Below are positions 8,426-15,563 of a stretch of 64,000 nt of DNA, piece after piece (positions within the stretch are counted from its first letter, which is position 1; each line of letters starts with the position of its first letter). Below the pieces are notes generated by a model, which worked only from the letters and a program-made list of their open reading frames with translations, did not search any database and was not told the origin of the DNA. This DNA is from Acidocella aquatica (lineage in GTDB: Bacteria > Pseudomonadota > Alphaproteobacteria > Acetobacterales > Acetobacteraceae). Made by a program: the position numbers and the translations under genes. Location of the stretch: the NCBI RefSeq assembly GCF_030160635.1, contig NZ_BSOS01000090.1, positions 62,001 through 126,000 on the forward strand, given 5' to 3'.

Positions 8426-9017
8426 CGCCGATCAGCGGGACATAGGTTTTCTGGTTGAAGTCGCTGCGCTTGATATGGCCGCTGGCGTTGAAGCCCACGG
8501 TGTATTGCTTGCTCAGCATGTTCACGCCGGAGGCGTTGAAGGTGACATCCAGGGTTTCGGGCCGGGTGACACCATGGAAGGTCAGCTCGCCCGTCACCTT
8601 GGCCGTATCGCGCCCGGTGCGGACAATCTTCTCCGATTTGAACTCGATGACCGGGTATTTCGCCGTGTCGAACCATTCCGGGCTGTTCAGCTCGCCATCC
8701 AGCTTGGTGTTGGTGGTGGAGATGGTGTTGGCGGGAATGGTGATGTCAAACGAGCTGGAGGACAGCGCCTTCGGGTCAAGGTTCAGCGTGCCCGAAACAT
8801 TGGTGAACTGGCCGTACCAGGTGGTGAAGCCCATGTGCGAGACCGCGAACAGCACGCGCGTGTGGGTGGGCTCAACGCTATAGGCCGCCGCGGGAATGGC
8901 GGCGGGGTTGGTGTTGAGCGGCGGGATGCTCTGCGCCTGTGCGAAAGCGGGGGCAAGAGCGGGGGCGGCGGCAAGCAGCGTGGCCCCGAGAGTCAGAGTT
9001 TTTACGTTGAATTTCAT
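8385..9017 (-). CDS. YceI-family periplasmic protein (second copy)
   Basis: A 210-residue secreted YceI protein with a signal peptide ending near 'PAFAQAQ' (about residues 1-29). Family motifs are 'YSVEPTHTRVLFAVSHMGF', 'NSPEWFDTAKYPVIEFKS', 'GELTFHGVTRPETLDVTF' and the C-terminal 'SDFNQKTYVPLIGDDVTL'. It is longer and more typical than the copy at 7256-7810; the two are divergent paralogues, not a recent duplication. It lies 20 nt downstream of azoR in the same direction and its end overlaps the next cytochrome b561 reading frame. Confidence 0.93.
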   Translation of the reverse strand: MKFNVKTLTLGATLLAAAPALAPAFAQAQSIPPLNTNPAAIPAAAYSVEPTHTRVLFAVSHMGFTTWYGQFTNVSGTLNLDPKALSSSSFDITIPANTISTTNTKLDGELNSPEWFDTAKYPVIEFKSEKIVRTGRDTAKVTGELTFHGVTRPETLDVTFNASGVNMLSKQYTVGFNASGHIKRSDFNQKTYVPLIGDDVTLIISAAFVK

Positions 9018-9037
9018 GGCAAAAGTCTTTCCTTGAA

Positions 9038-9649
9038 TTAAGCGGCGAGCGCGGCGATCTGCGCCTGCGCGGCGGCGATGGCGGCGGGTTTCAGATCCGG
9101 CACGGCCACGCCCTCGGCGCGGATGACGGTGACATCGGTAAGGCCGATGAAGCCAAGCGTGGCTTTCAGCAGGGTTTCCTGATGGTCGAGGAAGGCGGTC
9201 GGCGAACCGGCGCTATGCACGCCACCGCGCGAGGAGGCGATGTATACCTTCTTGCCAGCCGGCAGCAGCCCGACCGGAACACCGGCCTCGGTGTATTTGA
9301 AGGACTTGCCCGCCACCAGCATACGGTCAATCCAGCTCTTCAGCTGCGTCGGCAGCGTGAAATTATACATCGGCGCGCCGATGACGATGATATCGGCGGC
9401 GAACAACGCGTCCAGATACGCGGCACCGGTGGCGATATCGGCCTGCACAGCGGCATCAGCGGGCGGGTGGCCGAACATGGCGCCGATATGGGCGGGCGAG
9501 AGGTGTTGCAACGGCTGCTGCGCCAGGTCGAGATAGGTGACTTCCAGTGCTGGGTGCAGGGATTTTTGCTGCGCAACGATACCGGCGGTGAGGCCGCGCG
9601 AAACGGAGTTGCCGCCGAGCACGCTGGAGTCGATATGTAAAAGCTTCAT
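9038..9649 (-). CDS. azoR: FMN-dependent NADH-azoreductase
   Basis: AzoR is a flavodoxin-like cytosolic dimer that reduces quinones and azo compounds by two electrons using NADH. The 203-residue protein starts '[18 protein letters not shown]' (FMN phosphate loop), with '[17 protein letters not shown]' and '[13 protein letters not shown]' forming the flavin site. ATG 9649 is preferred because homology begins there; a longer frame adds 16 unrelated residues. It is the first gene of the azoR-yceI-b561-yceI operon and is divergent from a LysR gene across a 115-bp promoter region. Quinone stress would fit the whole operon (inference). Confidence 0.94.
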   Translation of the reverse strand: MKLLHIDSSVLGGNSVSRGLTAGIVAQQKSLHPALEVTYLDLAQQPLQHLSPAHIGAMFGHPPADAAVQADIATGAAYLDALFAADIIVIGAPMYNFTLPTQLKSWIDRMLVAGKSFKYTEAGVPVGLLPAGKKVYIASSRGGVHSAGSPTAFLDHQETLLKATLGFIGLTDVTVIRAEGVAVPDLKPAAIAAAQAQIAALAA

Positions 9650-9732
9650 GGTGAAATCTTTCAAAGTGGTTCGATGGCGCCGATATAGGCTTTTCAAACT
9701 ACTCTTAAAAGACTATAGATTTTAATGGATAG

Positions 9733-9749
9733 TATCGTATATTCCGATA
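9733..9749 (+). promoter_or_regulatory. Candidate LysR-type operator between azoR and lysR
   Basis: TATCG at 9733-9737 and CGATA at 9745-9749 form a perfect inverted repeat with a 7-nt spacer. It contains the T-N11-A core expected of LysR-type sites and lies 16 nt before the LysR start codon. It probably serves autoregulation and control of the divergent azoR operon; no binding data. Confidence 0.45.
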
Positions 9750-9764
9750 TATAGGACGAACCCC

Positions 9765-10742
9765 ATGCTCGACGGCGTTTCCTTCGACCAGCTGCGCTGC
9801 TTTATCACCGCCGCCGAGGAAGGTAGTTTTTCCGCCGCCGCGCGGCGCCTGAACCGGGCACAGTCGGTCATCAGCCAGACCATCGCCGGCCTGGAGGCGC
9901 ATCTTGGCGTCGCGTTGTTTGAGCGCTCCGGGCGCTACCCGGTACTGACCGAGGCGGGGCGGCTGCTGCTGGCGGATGCAAGGGCGGTGGCGAACACGCT
10001 CAACGCCTTGAAGGCCCGCGCCAAGAGCATGTCCTCGGGCGTGGAGCCTGAACTTTCCGTGGCAATTGACGTGATGTTCCCGATGGCGGTGCTGACGCGG
10101 GCGGCGGCTTCCTTCGGCGAGCGCTTCCCCGCGACGCCGCTGCGCATCTATGTGGAAGCGCTGGGCGGTGTGGCCAAGGCGGTGCTGGATGGGCAGTGCC
10201 AGCTGGGGGTGATCGGCACGCTGCCGTTGAGTGTGCCGGAGCTTGTGAGTGAGCGCCTGCTGGGGGTGAAGATTGTGTTCGTCGCGGCTCCCACCCACCC
10301 GCTGGCGCAGATTGCGGGGCCGGTGCCCGAATGCGAGTTGGCCCGGCATGTGCAACTGGTGCTGACCGACCGCACCGAGCTTTCCCACGGGCGGGAGTTC
10401 CGCGTGATGTCGCCGCGCAACTGGCGCCTGGCGGATCTGGGCGCCAAACATGCGTTTCTGCTGGCCGGACTCGGCTGGGGCGGGATGCCGCTGGCCATGG
10501 TGGCGCGCGACATCGCCGAGGGCGCGCTGAGCGAAATACGGGTGGAGGATGAGCCCGACGGGCGGGAAATTATGCCGATGTCGGCCGCCTACCGCGCCGA
10601 CACGCCGCCAGGGCCTGCCGGGCGCTGGTTCGTTGAACAGTTGAAACTGTTTGCCGCTGAGGAACCCGCGAATATTCTACTGAAAACAGGTAAACAATTG
10701 GGAATGGTGGGTGCTGTAGGGATCGAACCTACGACAAGCTGA
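9765..10742 (+). CDS. LysR-family transcriptional regulator
   Basis: Standard LysR layout: N-terminal winged helix ('FDQLRCFITAAEEGSFSAAARRLNRAQ' region, residues 5-65), linker helix and a periplasmic-binding-like effector domain to about residue 300. Divergent from the azoR operon, which it probably controls. The last dozen residues (from about residue 312) are oddly non-homologous because the frame runs on into the tRNA-Lys gene on the other strand and stops at TGA 10740-10742. No earlier in-frame stop exists, so the overlap of 38 nt looks real. The effector is unknown. Confidence 0.9.
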   Translation: MLDGVSFDQLRCFITAAEEGSFSAAARRLNRAQSVISQTIAGLEAHLGVALFERSGRYPVLTEAGRLLLADARAVANTLNALKARAKSMSSGVEPELSVAIDVMFPMAVLTRAAASFGERFPATPLRIYVEALGGVAKAVLDGQCQLGVIGTLPLSVPELVSERLLGVKIVFVAAPTHPLAQIAGPVPECELARHVQLVLTDRTELSHGREFRVMSPRNWRLADLGAKHAFLLAGLGWGGMPLAMVARDIAEGALSEIRVEDEPDGREIMPMSAAYRADTPPGPAGRWFVEQLKLFAAEEPANILLKTGKQLGMVGAVGIEPTTS

Positions 10743-10780
10743 TTAAGAGTCAGCTGCTCTACCAACTGAGCTAAGCACCC
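10705..10780 (-). tRNA. tRNA-Lys (anticodon CTT)
   Basis: Read on the minus strand: acceptor GGGTGCT (10780-10774) pairs with AGCACCC (10715-10709), discriminator A and encoded CCA at 10707-10705. The anticodon stem GCTGA/TCAGC encloses loop CTCTTAA, giving anticodon CTT. The T arm is canonical. Its 3' half is overlapped by the convergent LysR reading frame. Confidence 0.97.
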
Positions 10781-10892
10781 GCCGCGCGCACCCTCTAGCA
10801 AACCCCGCCGCGAATGGAAAGCCCTCCCCGGATATTAAGGCCCGCCCAATTTGCCCGGCGGCTTGATAACCTCCGGGAAAATAGGTTTATTC

Positions 10893-10919
10893 AAAAACTC
10901 ACGGAATCGTGAGTTTTTT
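10893..10919 (+). terminator. Intrinsic terminator (A-stem-T, bidirectional form)
   Basis: AAAAACTCACG (10893-10903) pairs perfectly with CGTGAGTTTTT (10908-10918) around a GAAT tetraloop, with six T at 10914-10919. It lies downstream of the plus-strand LysR gene and upstream of the CZB gene, so it should end LysR transcription and insulate the next gene. The A-tract would also allow function on the minus strand. Confidence 0.8.
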
Positions 10920-10987
10920 GCTATTTTAGATAGATTTAATTTTTTAAAAATGGTATGAAAGGTTGTAACTCAGTTCTGGAGGGGAAT

Positions 10988-11362
10988 GTGGCGATTCAGA
11001 TATTACGTGCTGTGACGCAGCATGTGAACTACGTTAAAATGGTCCGCAGTTGCCTGGCAAAAAACTCCGAGGAGCCTCATTGTTGCGACCATAGCAGTTG
11101 CCAGTTCGGACAATGGTATGAAAATGACGGAAACGAACTGATCCGTGACATGGATGTGCCCGAGGCAACGGCTTTATGGACCGAAATCGGCCAGCATCAC
11201 GAAGCTTTTCACGACACCTCGATCGCCGCGGTGAATGCGCGCCGCACAGATGCGATACGTGCCAGACAAATGGAAACGGCGATGTTGCAACGATCTACCC
11301 TTTTGGTAAACCGTTTGCTGGCGCTTGATGGAATTGTGAATCAAAAATCCATGGTTGCGTAA
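10988..11362 (+). CDS. Stand-alone CZB (chemoreceptor zinc-binding) domain protein
   Basis: A 124-residue protein consisting almost wholly of a CZB domain, which holds Zn through a 3His/1Cys site and tunes chemoreceptors or diguanylate cyclases. Visible ligands are the first His in 'TQHVNYVKMV', the Cys in 'CQFGQWYEND' and His residues in 'GQHHEAFHDTS'. No receptor or GGDEF domain is attached. GTG 10988 is preferred because GGAGG lies 5 nt before it; an in-frame ATG at 10955 lacks this. Base composition (about 50% G+C) is clearly lower than the neighbours, and it sits beside tRNA-Lys, suggesting transfer. Its partner is unknown. Confidence 0.8.
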   Translation: MAIQILRAVTQHVNYVKMVRSCLAKNSEEPHCCDHSSCQFGQWYENDGNELIRDMDVPEATALWTEIGQHHEAFHDTSIAAVNARRTDAIRARQMETAMLQRSTLLVNRLLALDGIVNQKSMVA

Positions 11363-11441
11363 GGGCCTCATCGGCCAGGTCTTGCGTAGAGAACACCCGG
11401 CCGTAAGATTCCGCAACATACCGTTATAAAACCGCGTGCGC

Positions 11442-13010
11442 TCAGCGCCTCTCGCGTGTTGCGGAAAAGGTGATTTCGGGGAAATTGTCCTTCATGCGGT
11501 TAAGCTCCCAGCTGTTGCGCACCAGGTAGACCGGCGCACCTTCGCGGTCTTCGCTCATGGCGGATTTGTTCTGCTCGATGAAGGTTTTCAGGCGCGCCTG
11601 ATCCTCGGAGAATATCCAGCGGGCGGTGTCATACGGGGCGGCCTCAAAAGCCACGGGCACGGAATATTCCTGCTCGATGCGGCTGGAGAGCACATCGAGC
11701 TGCAACGCGCCGACAACGCCGACAATCCATTCCGCGCCGGTCATCGGGCGGAACACCTGGGTGACGCCCTCCTCCGCCAGATCCTCCAGCGCCTTGCGCA
11801 TCTGCTTGGCCTTCATCGGGTCTGCCAGGCGCACGCGGCGCAGGATTTCCGGGGCGAAATCCGGGATGCCGGTGAAGCGCAGCTTCTCGCCCTCGGTCAG
11901 CGTGTCGCCCACGCGCAGCGTGCCGTGGTTGGGGATGCCGATGATGTCGCCCGGATAGGCTTCCTCGGCCAATGAGCGGTCCTGCGCGAAGAAGAAGATC
12001 GGCGCCTGGATGGCCATGGGCTTGAGCGTGCGCGAGTGGATCAGCTTCATGCCGCGCACGAATTTGCCTGAGCAGATGCGGGTGAAGGCGATGCGGTCGC
12101 GGTGCTGGGGGTCCATATTGGCCTGCACCTTGAAGACAAAGCCGGTGACGGGGATCTCAGTTGGTTCCACCACGCGCGTATCGGCCGCGCGAGGTTGCGG
12201 CGCGGGGGCGTTGGCGACCAAGCCTTCCAGCAGCTCGCGCACCGAATAATCCTTGAGGGCCGAGCCAAAATACACCGGGGTCAGGTGCCCCTCGGAGAAG
12301 GCCTGCTGGTCAAACTCCGGGTAGGCGGCGCGGATCAGCTCCACATCCTCCTCCAGCTGCGCCTGCTGGTTGGCCGGAATGTCAAATTTCACGCCCGCGG
12401 GGTCCTGGCCGGGTTTCACCGCCGAGACCAGACGGTTTGAGCGCAGATCATAGCAGCCGCGGAACAGCCCGCCGGTGCCGATGGGCCAGACCATCGGCGT
12501 GATGTCCAGCGCCAGGGTGTTGGCGATCTCATCCAGCAGCTCGAACGGATTCTGGCCCTCGCGGTCCACCTTGTTGATGAAGGTGGTGATCGGGATGTTG
12601 CGTAGGCGGCAGACCTCGAAGAGCTTTTTCGTTTGCAGCTCGATGCCCTTGGCCGCGTCGATCACCATCACCGCCGAATCCACGGCTGTGAGGGTGCGGT
12701 AGGTGTCCTCGGAGAAATCCTCGTGGCCTGGCGTGTCGAGCAGGTTGAACACGGCGCCGCCGAACTCGAAGGTCATCACCGAGGAGGTAACCGAAATGCC
12801 GCGCTGGCGCTCGATCTTCATCCAGTCCGAGCGGGTCTGCCGGCGGTCCTGGCGGGCCTTGACCATGCCGGCCTCGCGGATGGCGCCGCCGAAGAGCAGC
12901 AGCTTCTCCGTCAGCGTGGTTTTACCGGCGTCCGGATGGGAGATGATGGCGAAAGTGCGCCGGGGCGGGATCTTCGCGCCGGTTTCGGAAATGGGTAGGG
13001 CCTGGTCCAT
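11442..13010 (-). CDS. prfC: Peptide chain release factor 3
   Basis: RF3 is a translational GTPase that recycles RF1/RF2 from the ribosome after peptide release. The 522-residue protein carries G1 'SHPDAGKTT', G2 'QRGISVTSSVM', G3 'DTPGHEDFSEDT' and G4 'NKVDREGQNP', followed by the elongation-factor beta domains and the RF3 C-terminal domain ending 'LNRMKDNFPEITFSATRERR'. ATG 13010 is chosen because TAGGG lies 7 nt upstream; GTG 13016 would add two residues. It is convergent with the CZB gene and appears to be transcribed alone. Confidence 0.97.
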   Translation of the reverse strand: MDQALPISETGAKIPPRRTFAIISHPDAGKTTLTEKLLLFGGAIREAGMVKARQDRRQTRSDWMKIERQRGISVTSSVMTFEFGGAVFNLLDTPGHEDFSEDTYRTLTAVDSAVMVIDAAKGIELQTKKLFEVCRLRNIPITTFINKVDREGQNPFELLDEIANTLALDITPMVWPIGTGGLFRGCYDLRSNRLVSAVKPGQDPAGVKFDIPANQQAQLEEDVELIRAAYPEFDQQAFSEGHLTPVYFGSALKDYSVRELLEGLVANAPAPQPRAADTRVVEPTEIPVTGFVFKVQANMDPQHRDRIAFTRICSGKFVRGMKLIHSRTLKPMAIQAPIFFFAQDRSLAEEAYPGDIIGIPNHGTLRVGDTLTEGEKLRFTGIPDFAPEILRRVRLADPMKAKQMRKALEDLAEEGVTQVFRPMTGAEWIVGVVGALQLDVLSSRIEQEYSVPVAFEAAPYDTARWIFSEDQARLKTFIEQNKSAMSEDREGAPVYLVRNSWELNRMKDNFPEITFSATRERR

Positions 13011-13058
13011 CGGCACGCCCTACCAAAATTCTCCGCCCCGCGCCACCGGCCCGGAGTC

Positions 13059-13349
13059 TCAGGCTACGGTGTTGCTGTGCCAGACTTTTGGCGCCACCGC
13101 GAAAAACTGGCCGACATTGCCGCGCCAGATCTGAAATTCGGCGGCGCCGCGGAATTTTTCCATATGGTCGGCCACGGTTGCCCACTTAACCTGCAACACA
13201 AAATGCTGCGGGCTCTCGATGCTCTGGTGCAGCTCCAGGCCATGGCAACCGGGCGAACGGAGAAAGGCTTCGCGGCTCGCCGCCACCCCGGCGATGAACT
13301 GCGCTTCGGTTCCGGGGATGACCTCGATTTCGGCGAACTCTGTAACCAT
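13059..13349 (-). CDS. Antibiotic-biosynthesis-monooxygenase (ABM) domain protein
   Basis: A 96-residue ferredoxin-like alpha+beta barrel protein of the ABM family. It shows the usual start 'VTEFAEIEVIPGTEAQF', then 'SPGCHGLELHQSIESP' and 'FVLQVKWATVADHMEKFRGA'. Members act as small cofactor-free oxygenases or ligand-binding dimers; activity cannot be assigned. The gene begins 4 nt after the FAH-family gene in the same direction, so the two form an operon and may act on one aromatic or dicarbonyl metabolite (inference). Confidence 0.88.
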   Translation of the reverse strand: MVTEFAEIEVIPGTEAQFIAGVAASREAFLRSPGCHGLELHQSIESPQHFVLQVKWATVADHMEKFRGAAEFQIWRGNVGQFFAVAPKVWHSNTVA

Positions 13350-13353
13350 GAAC

Positions 13354-14199
13354 TTAACCTCCGATCGTCTTATAACTTTGCTCGCCCAGCCCTTGCACGC
13401 CGATTTTCATCTGCTGACCGGGGCGCAGGAAGATGGGCTCTGGTTTTTTGCCCAGCCCCACGCCGGCGGGGGTGCCCGTCGCGATGATGTCGCCGGGGTG
13501 CAGGGTGATGAACTGGCTGACATAGCTGACCAGAAACCGCACGCCAAAGATCATGTTGCTGGTGCTGCCATCCTGCATGCGCACGCCATCCACCTCGGCC
13601 CAGAGCTTCAGGTTTTGCGGATCGGGCACTTCATCCTTGGTGACGAGATAAGGGCCGACGGGGCCAAAACTGTCGCAGCCTTTGCCTTTGTCCCAGGTGC
13701 CGCCGCGCTCGGTCTGGTAGGCGCGCTCGGAGACATCGTTCACGGTGCAATAGCCCGCGACGTGGTCCATCGCGTCCGCCTCGGCCACATGCGCGGCCTT
13801 GGTGCCGATGACAACGCCAAGCTCCACCTCCCAGTCGGTCTTCTGTGAACCAGGCGGGATGACGATGTCATCATAGGGTCCTGAAAAAGCGGAGAGGGAT
13901 TTGAGGAAGAGAATCGGCTCCTTGGGGATTTTGGCCCCGGTTTCGGCCGCATGGTCGGCGTAATTGAGGCCGATGCAGACAAAATTCAGCGGCCGGGGAA
14001 TCGCCGGGCCGATGCGGCGGCCGGTTTTGAGAATCGAGAGCTTCGCCGGGTCCAATGCCTCCAGCTGCGCCAGCCATTCCGGGCTGAGCGGATCGCCGGT
14101 CACGCCGACGAGCGCATCGTCCAGCGTGCGGACATGCCCCCCCGCATCGAGAATGCCCCATTTTTCCTGGTGTGGATCGCCGTAACGGAGAAGCTTCAT
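13354..14199 (-). CDS. Fumarylacetoacetate hydrolase-family protein
   Basis: FAH-fold enzymes cleave C-C bonds of beta-dicarbonyl compounds or isomerise hydroxymuconates using Mg2+/Mn2+. The 281-residue protein has the metal/active-site blocks 'CIGLNYADHAAETGAKIP', 'DWEVELGVVIGTKA', 'GYCTVNDVSERAYQ' and 'GDIIATGTPAGVGLG'. ATG 14199 (MKLLRYGD) is the family start; the longer frame has no homology. It resembles the ureidoglycolate-lyase/2-hydroxyhepta-2,4-diene-dioate isomerase subgroup, but the substrate is not predictable. It is upstream of the ABM-domain gene and divergent from the YciI gene. Confidence 0.93.
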   Translation of the reverse strand: MKLLRYGDPHQEKWGILDAGGHVRTLDDALVGVTGDPLSPEWLAQLEALDPAKLSILKTGRRIGPAIPRPLNFVCIGLNYADHAAETGAKIPKEPILFLKSLSAFSGPYDDIVIPPGSQKTDWEVELGVVIGTKAAHVAEADAMDHVAGYCTVNDVSERAYQTERGGTWDKGKGCDSFGPVGPYLVTKDEVPDPQNLKLWAEVDGVRMQDGSTSNMIFGVRFLVSYVSQFITLHPGDIIATGTPAGVGLGKKPEPIFLRPGQQMKIGVQGLGEQSYKTIGG

Positions 14200-14321
14200 C
14201 CTGATATTCCTTACAATCACAGGTTTAGCGCAAAACTCAAAGCTGGGTGGCGTTGATAAGCAATGTAAAACAGGCAAATTGATTCTAACTATAGCCTCTT
14301 AATGAGAGAGAGTTAAATACG

Positions 14322-14612
14322 ATGCCGTTATTTGCCCTCCATGCGCTCGACCGGCCCGGCGCGCTCGCGCTCCGGTTGGAACATTATGCCGCGCATCGCG
14401 CCTTTGTGGAAACAGACGCAGACTATGGCATTACCATCGCATTATCCGGCCCCCTGCAAAGCGATGACGGCGAGACGATGATCGGATCGCTCTTTCTCAT
14501 TGAGGCCGCGGACCGCGCGGCGGTTGAGGCTTTTGTTGCCGCTGACCCGTTCACGCTGGCGGGTGTGTGGGGCGAGGTGATCATCACGCGGTTCCACCGC
14601 CGCAAGGGTTAG
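14322..14612 (+). CDS. YciI-family protein
   Basis: A 96-residue ferredoxin-like protein with the YciI pattern 'MPLFALHALDRPGAL...HRAFVE' and 'LSGPLQSDDGETMIGSLFLIEA', followed by 'ADPFTLAGVWGEVIITRF'. The conserved His and Asp of the family pocket are present. YciI proteins are dimers related to dechlorinating muconolactone isomerases, but their physiological reaction is mostly unknown. It is divergent from the FAH/ABM pair, which may point to a shared metabolite. Confidence 0.9.
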   Translation: MPLFALHALDRPGALALRLEHYAAHRAFVETDADYGITIALSGPLQSDDGETMIGSLFLIEAADRAAVEAFVAADPFTLAGVWGEVIITRFHRRKG

Positions 14613-14668
14613 CCGCTACACTATATTGCAGTGCAACATAATTCATGGGTCAAATTAATTTCGCGCAT

Positions 14669-14696
14669 AAAAAAGGCCGGTCTGTTGCGACCGGCC
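14669..14696 (-). terminator. Strong intrinsic terminator on the minus strand
   Basis: On the minus strand GGCCGGTC (14696-14689) and GACCGGCC (14682-14675) form an 8-bp G+C stem with loop GCAACA, followed immediately by six T (14674-14669). A small GTACC/GGTAC hairpin (14698-14712) precedes it. It would end transcripts from the parA gene, 172 nt upstream, or from a small RNA in between. Confidence 0.8.
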
Positions 14697-14868
14697 TGTA
14701 CCTTTTCGGTACGAATTGCGTAGCTCCCTAAACTTGGCGGCTGACACTTCCGGGTTTTTTGCCCTTCGCGTCACGAGCAGGTATGTGGCGGAAAAAAGGC
14801 AACCATGCAAGCCCTTTCATGCGGCTTCTTGCCTGGAGAAGGGGTGGCTATGAAGTTTTTTTCATATT

Positions 14869-15501
14869 TTATGAACCAATCGCCGCTTTAAGGGCCAAAA
14901 CAGCGGCGCGAATCTCGGCCGCCGCCTGGGTGGAGGGGCCTGCCTCGGTCACGCCCAACCCATCGGCGAAGGCATTTGCGTAGCCAGCCCGATTCGCCAG
15001 TGCACTATCCAGCAGGATCAATCCCCGCGCCGCGATCTCCGCCTCCAGCCGCTTGCGCAGCCGCGAGGCCGCGGGAGCCCGGTTGAATATCAGCGCGGTT
15101 TTGCGTTTCTCCTCAGCCGCCAGTTTCAACGTGCCCTCAGCCGCCCAAAGATCTGGCGGGGCCGGATTTAGCGGTATCAGCACCAGATCGGCCCCACGGA
15201 TGGCGCGCCGCGCGTCCGAGTCGATGACCGGCGGCGTGTCGATGAGCACGAAATCATGCGAGGCTTTTAGTTTTTCCACCTCATTTGCCAGGCGCCAGCC
15301 CGAAATCGTGGCCAGCGTGAGGGCCTGCGCCGCCTTGGGCGCGTTGGCGCGCAGCTTGCCCCAGATGGTCAGACTGCCCTGCGGGTCAATATCCAACACG
15401 GCCACGCTTGCGGTTTCCGCCAGGGCCACGGCCAGTTGTGCTGCCAGCATGGTCTTGCCCGCACCCCCTTTTTGCTGTGCAACCGCAATTACTTTGCCCA
15501 T
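14869..15501 (-). CDS. ParA/MinD-family ATPase (orphan)
   Basis: A 210-residue ATPase with the deviant Walker A 'QQKGGAGKTMLAAQLA' (residues 8-23), 'VAVLDIDPQGS' and 'DFVLIDTPPVID', typical of ParA proteins that drive partition or positioning of DNA or protein cargo. ATG 15501 is the family start, directly before MGKVIAVAQQKGGAG. No parB or parS-like repeat lies beside it, so it is probably a cargo-positioning ParA or MipZ-like protein rather than a plasmid partition system. It is divergent from nnr across 62 bp. The cargo is unknown. Confidence 0.9.
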   Translation of the reverse strand: MGKVIAVAQQKGGAGKTMLAAQLAVALAETASVAVLDIDPQGSLTIWGKLRANAPKAAQALTLATISGWRLANEVEKLKASHDFVLIDTPPVIDSDARRAIRGADLVLIPLNPAPPDLWAAEGTLKLAAEEKRKTALIFNRAPAASRLRKRLEAEIAARGLILLDSALANRAGYANAFADGLGVTEAGPSTQAAAEIRAAVLALKAAIGS

Positions 15502-15563
15502 ATATAAGTCTCCTTCATGAACATGAATTAACCGCAGTTTCTTGCGAAAGGCCAAGGATATTT

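Noticed and set aside
14869-15501. Plasmid or phage partition locus
   Set aside because: Only ParA is present; no ParB, iterons, replication or phage genes nearby, and flanking genes are chromosomal housekeeping.
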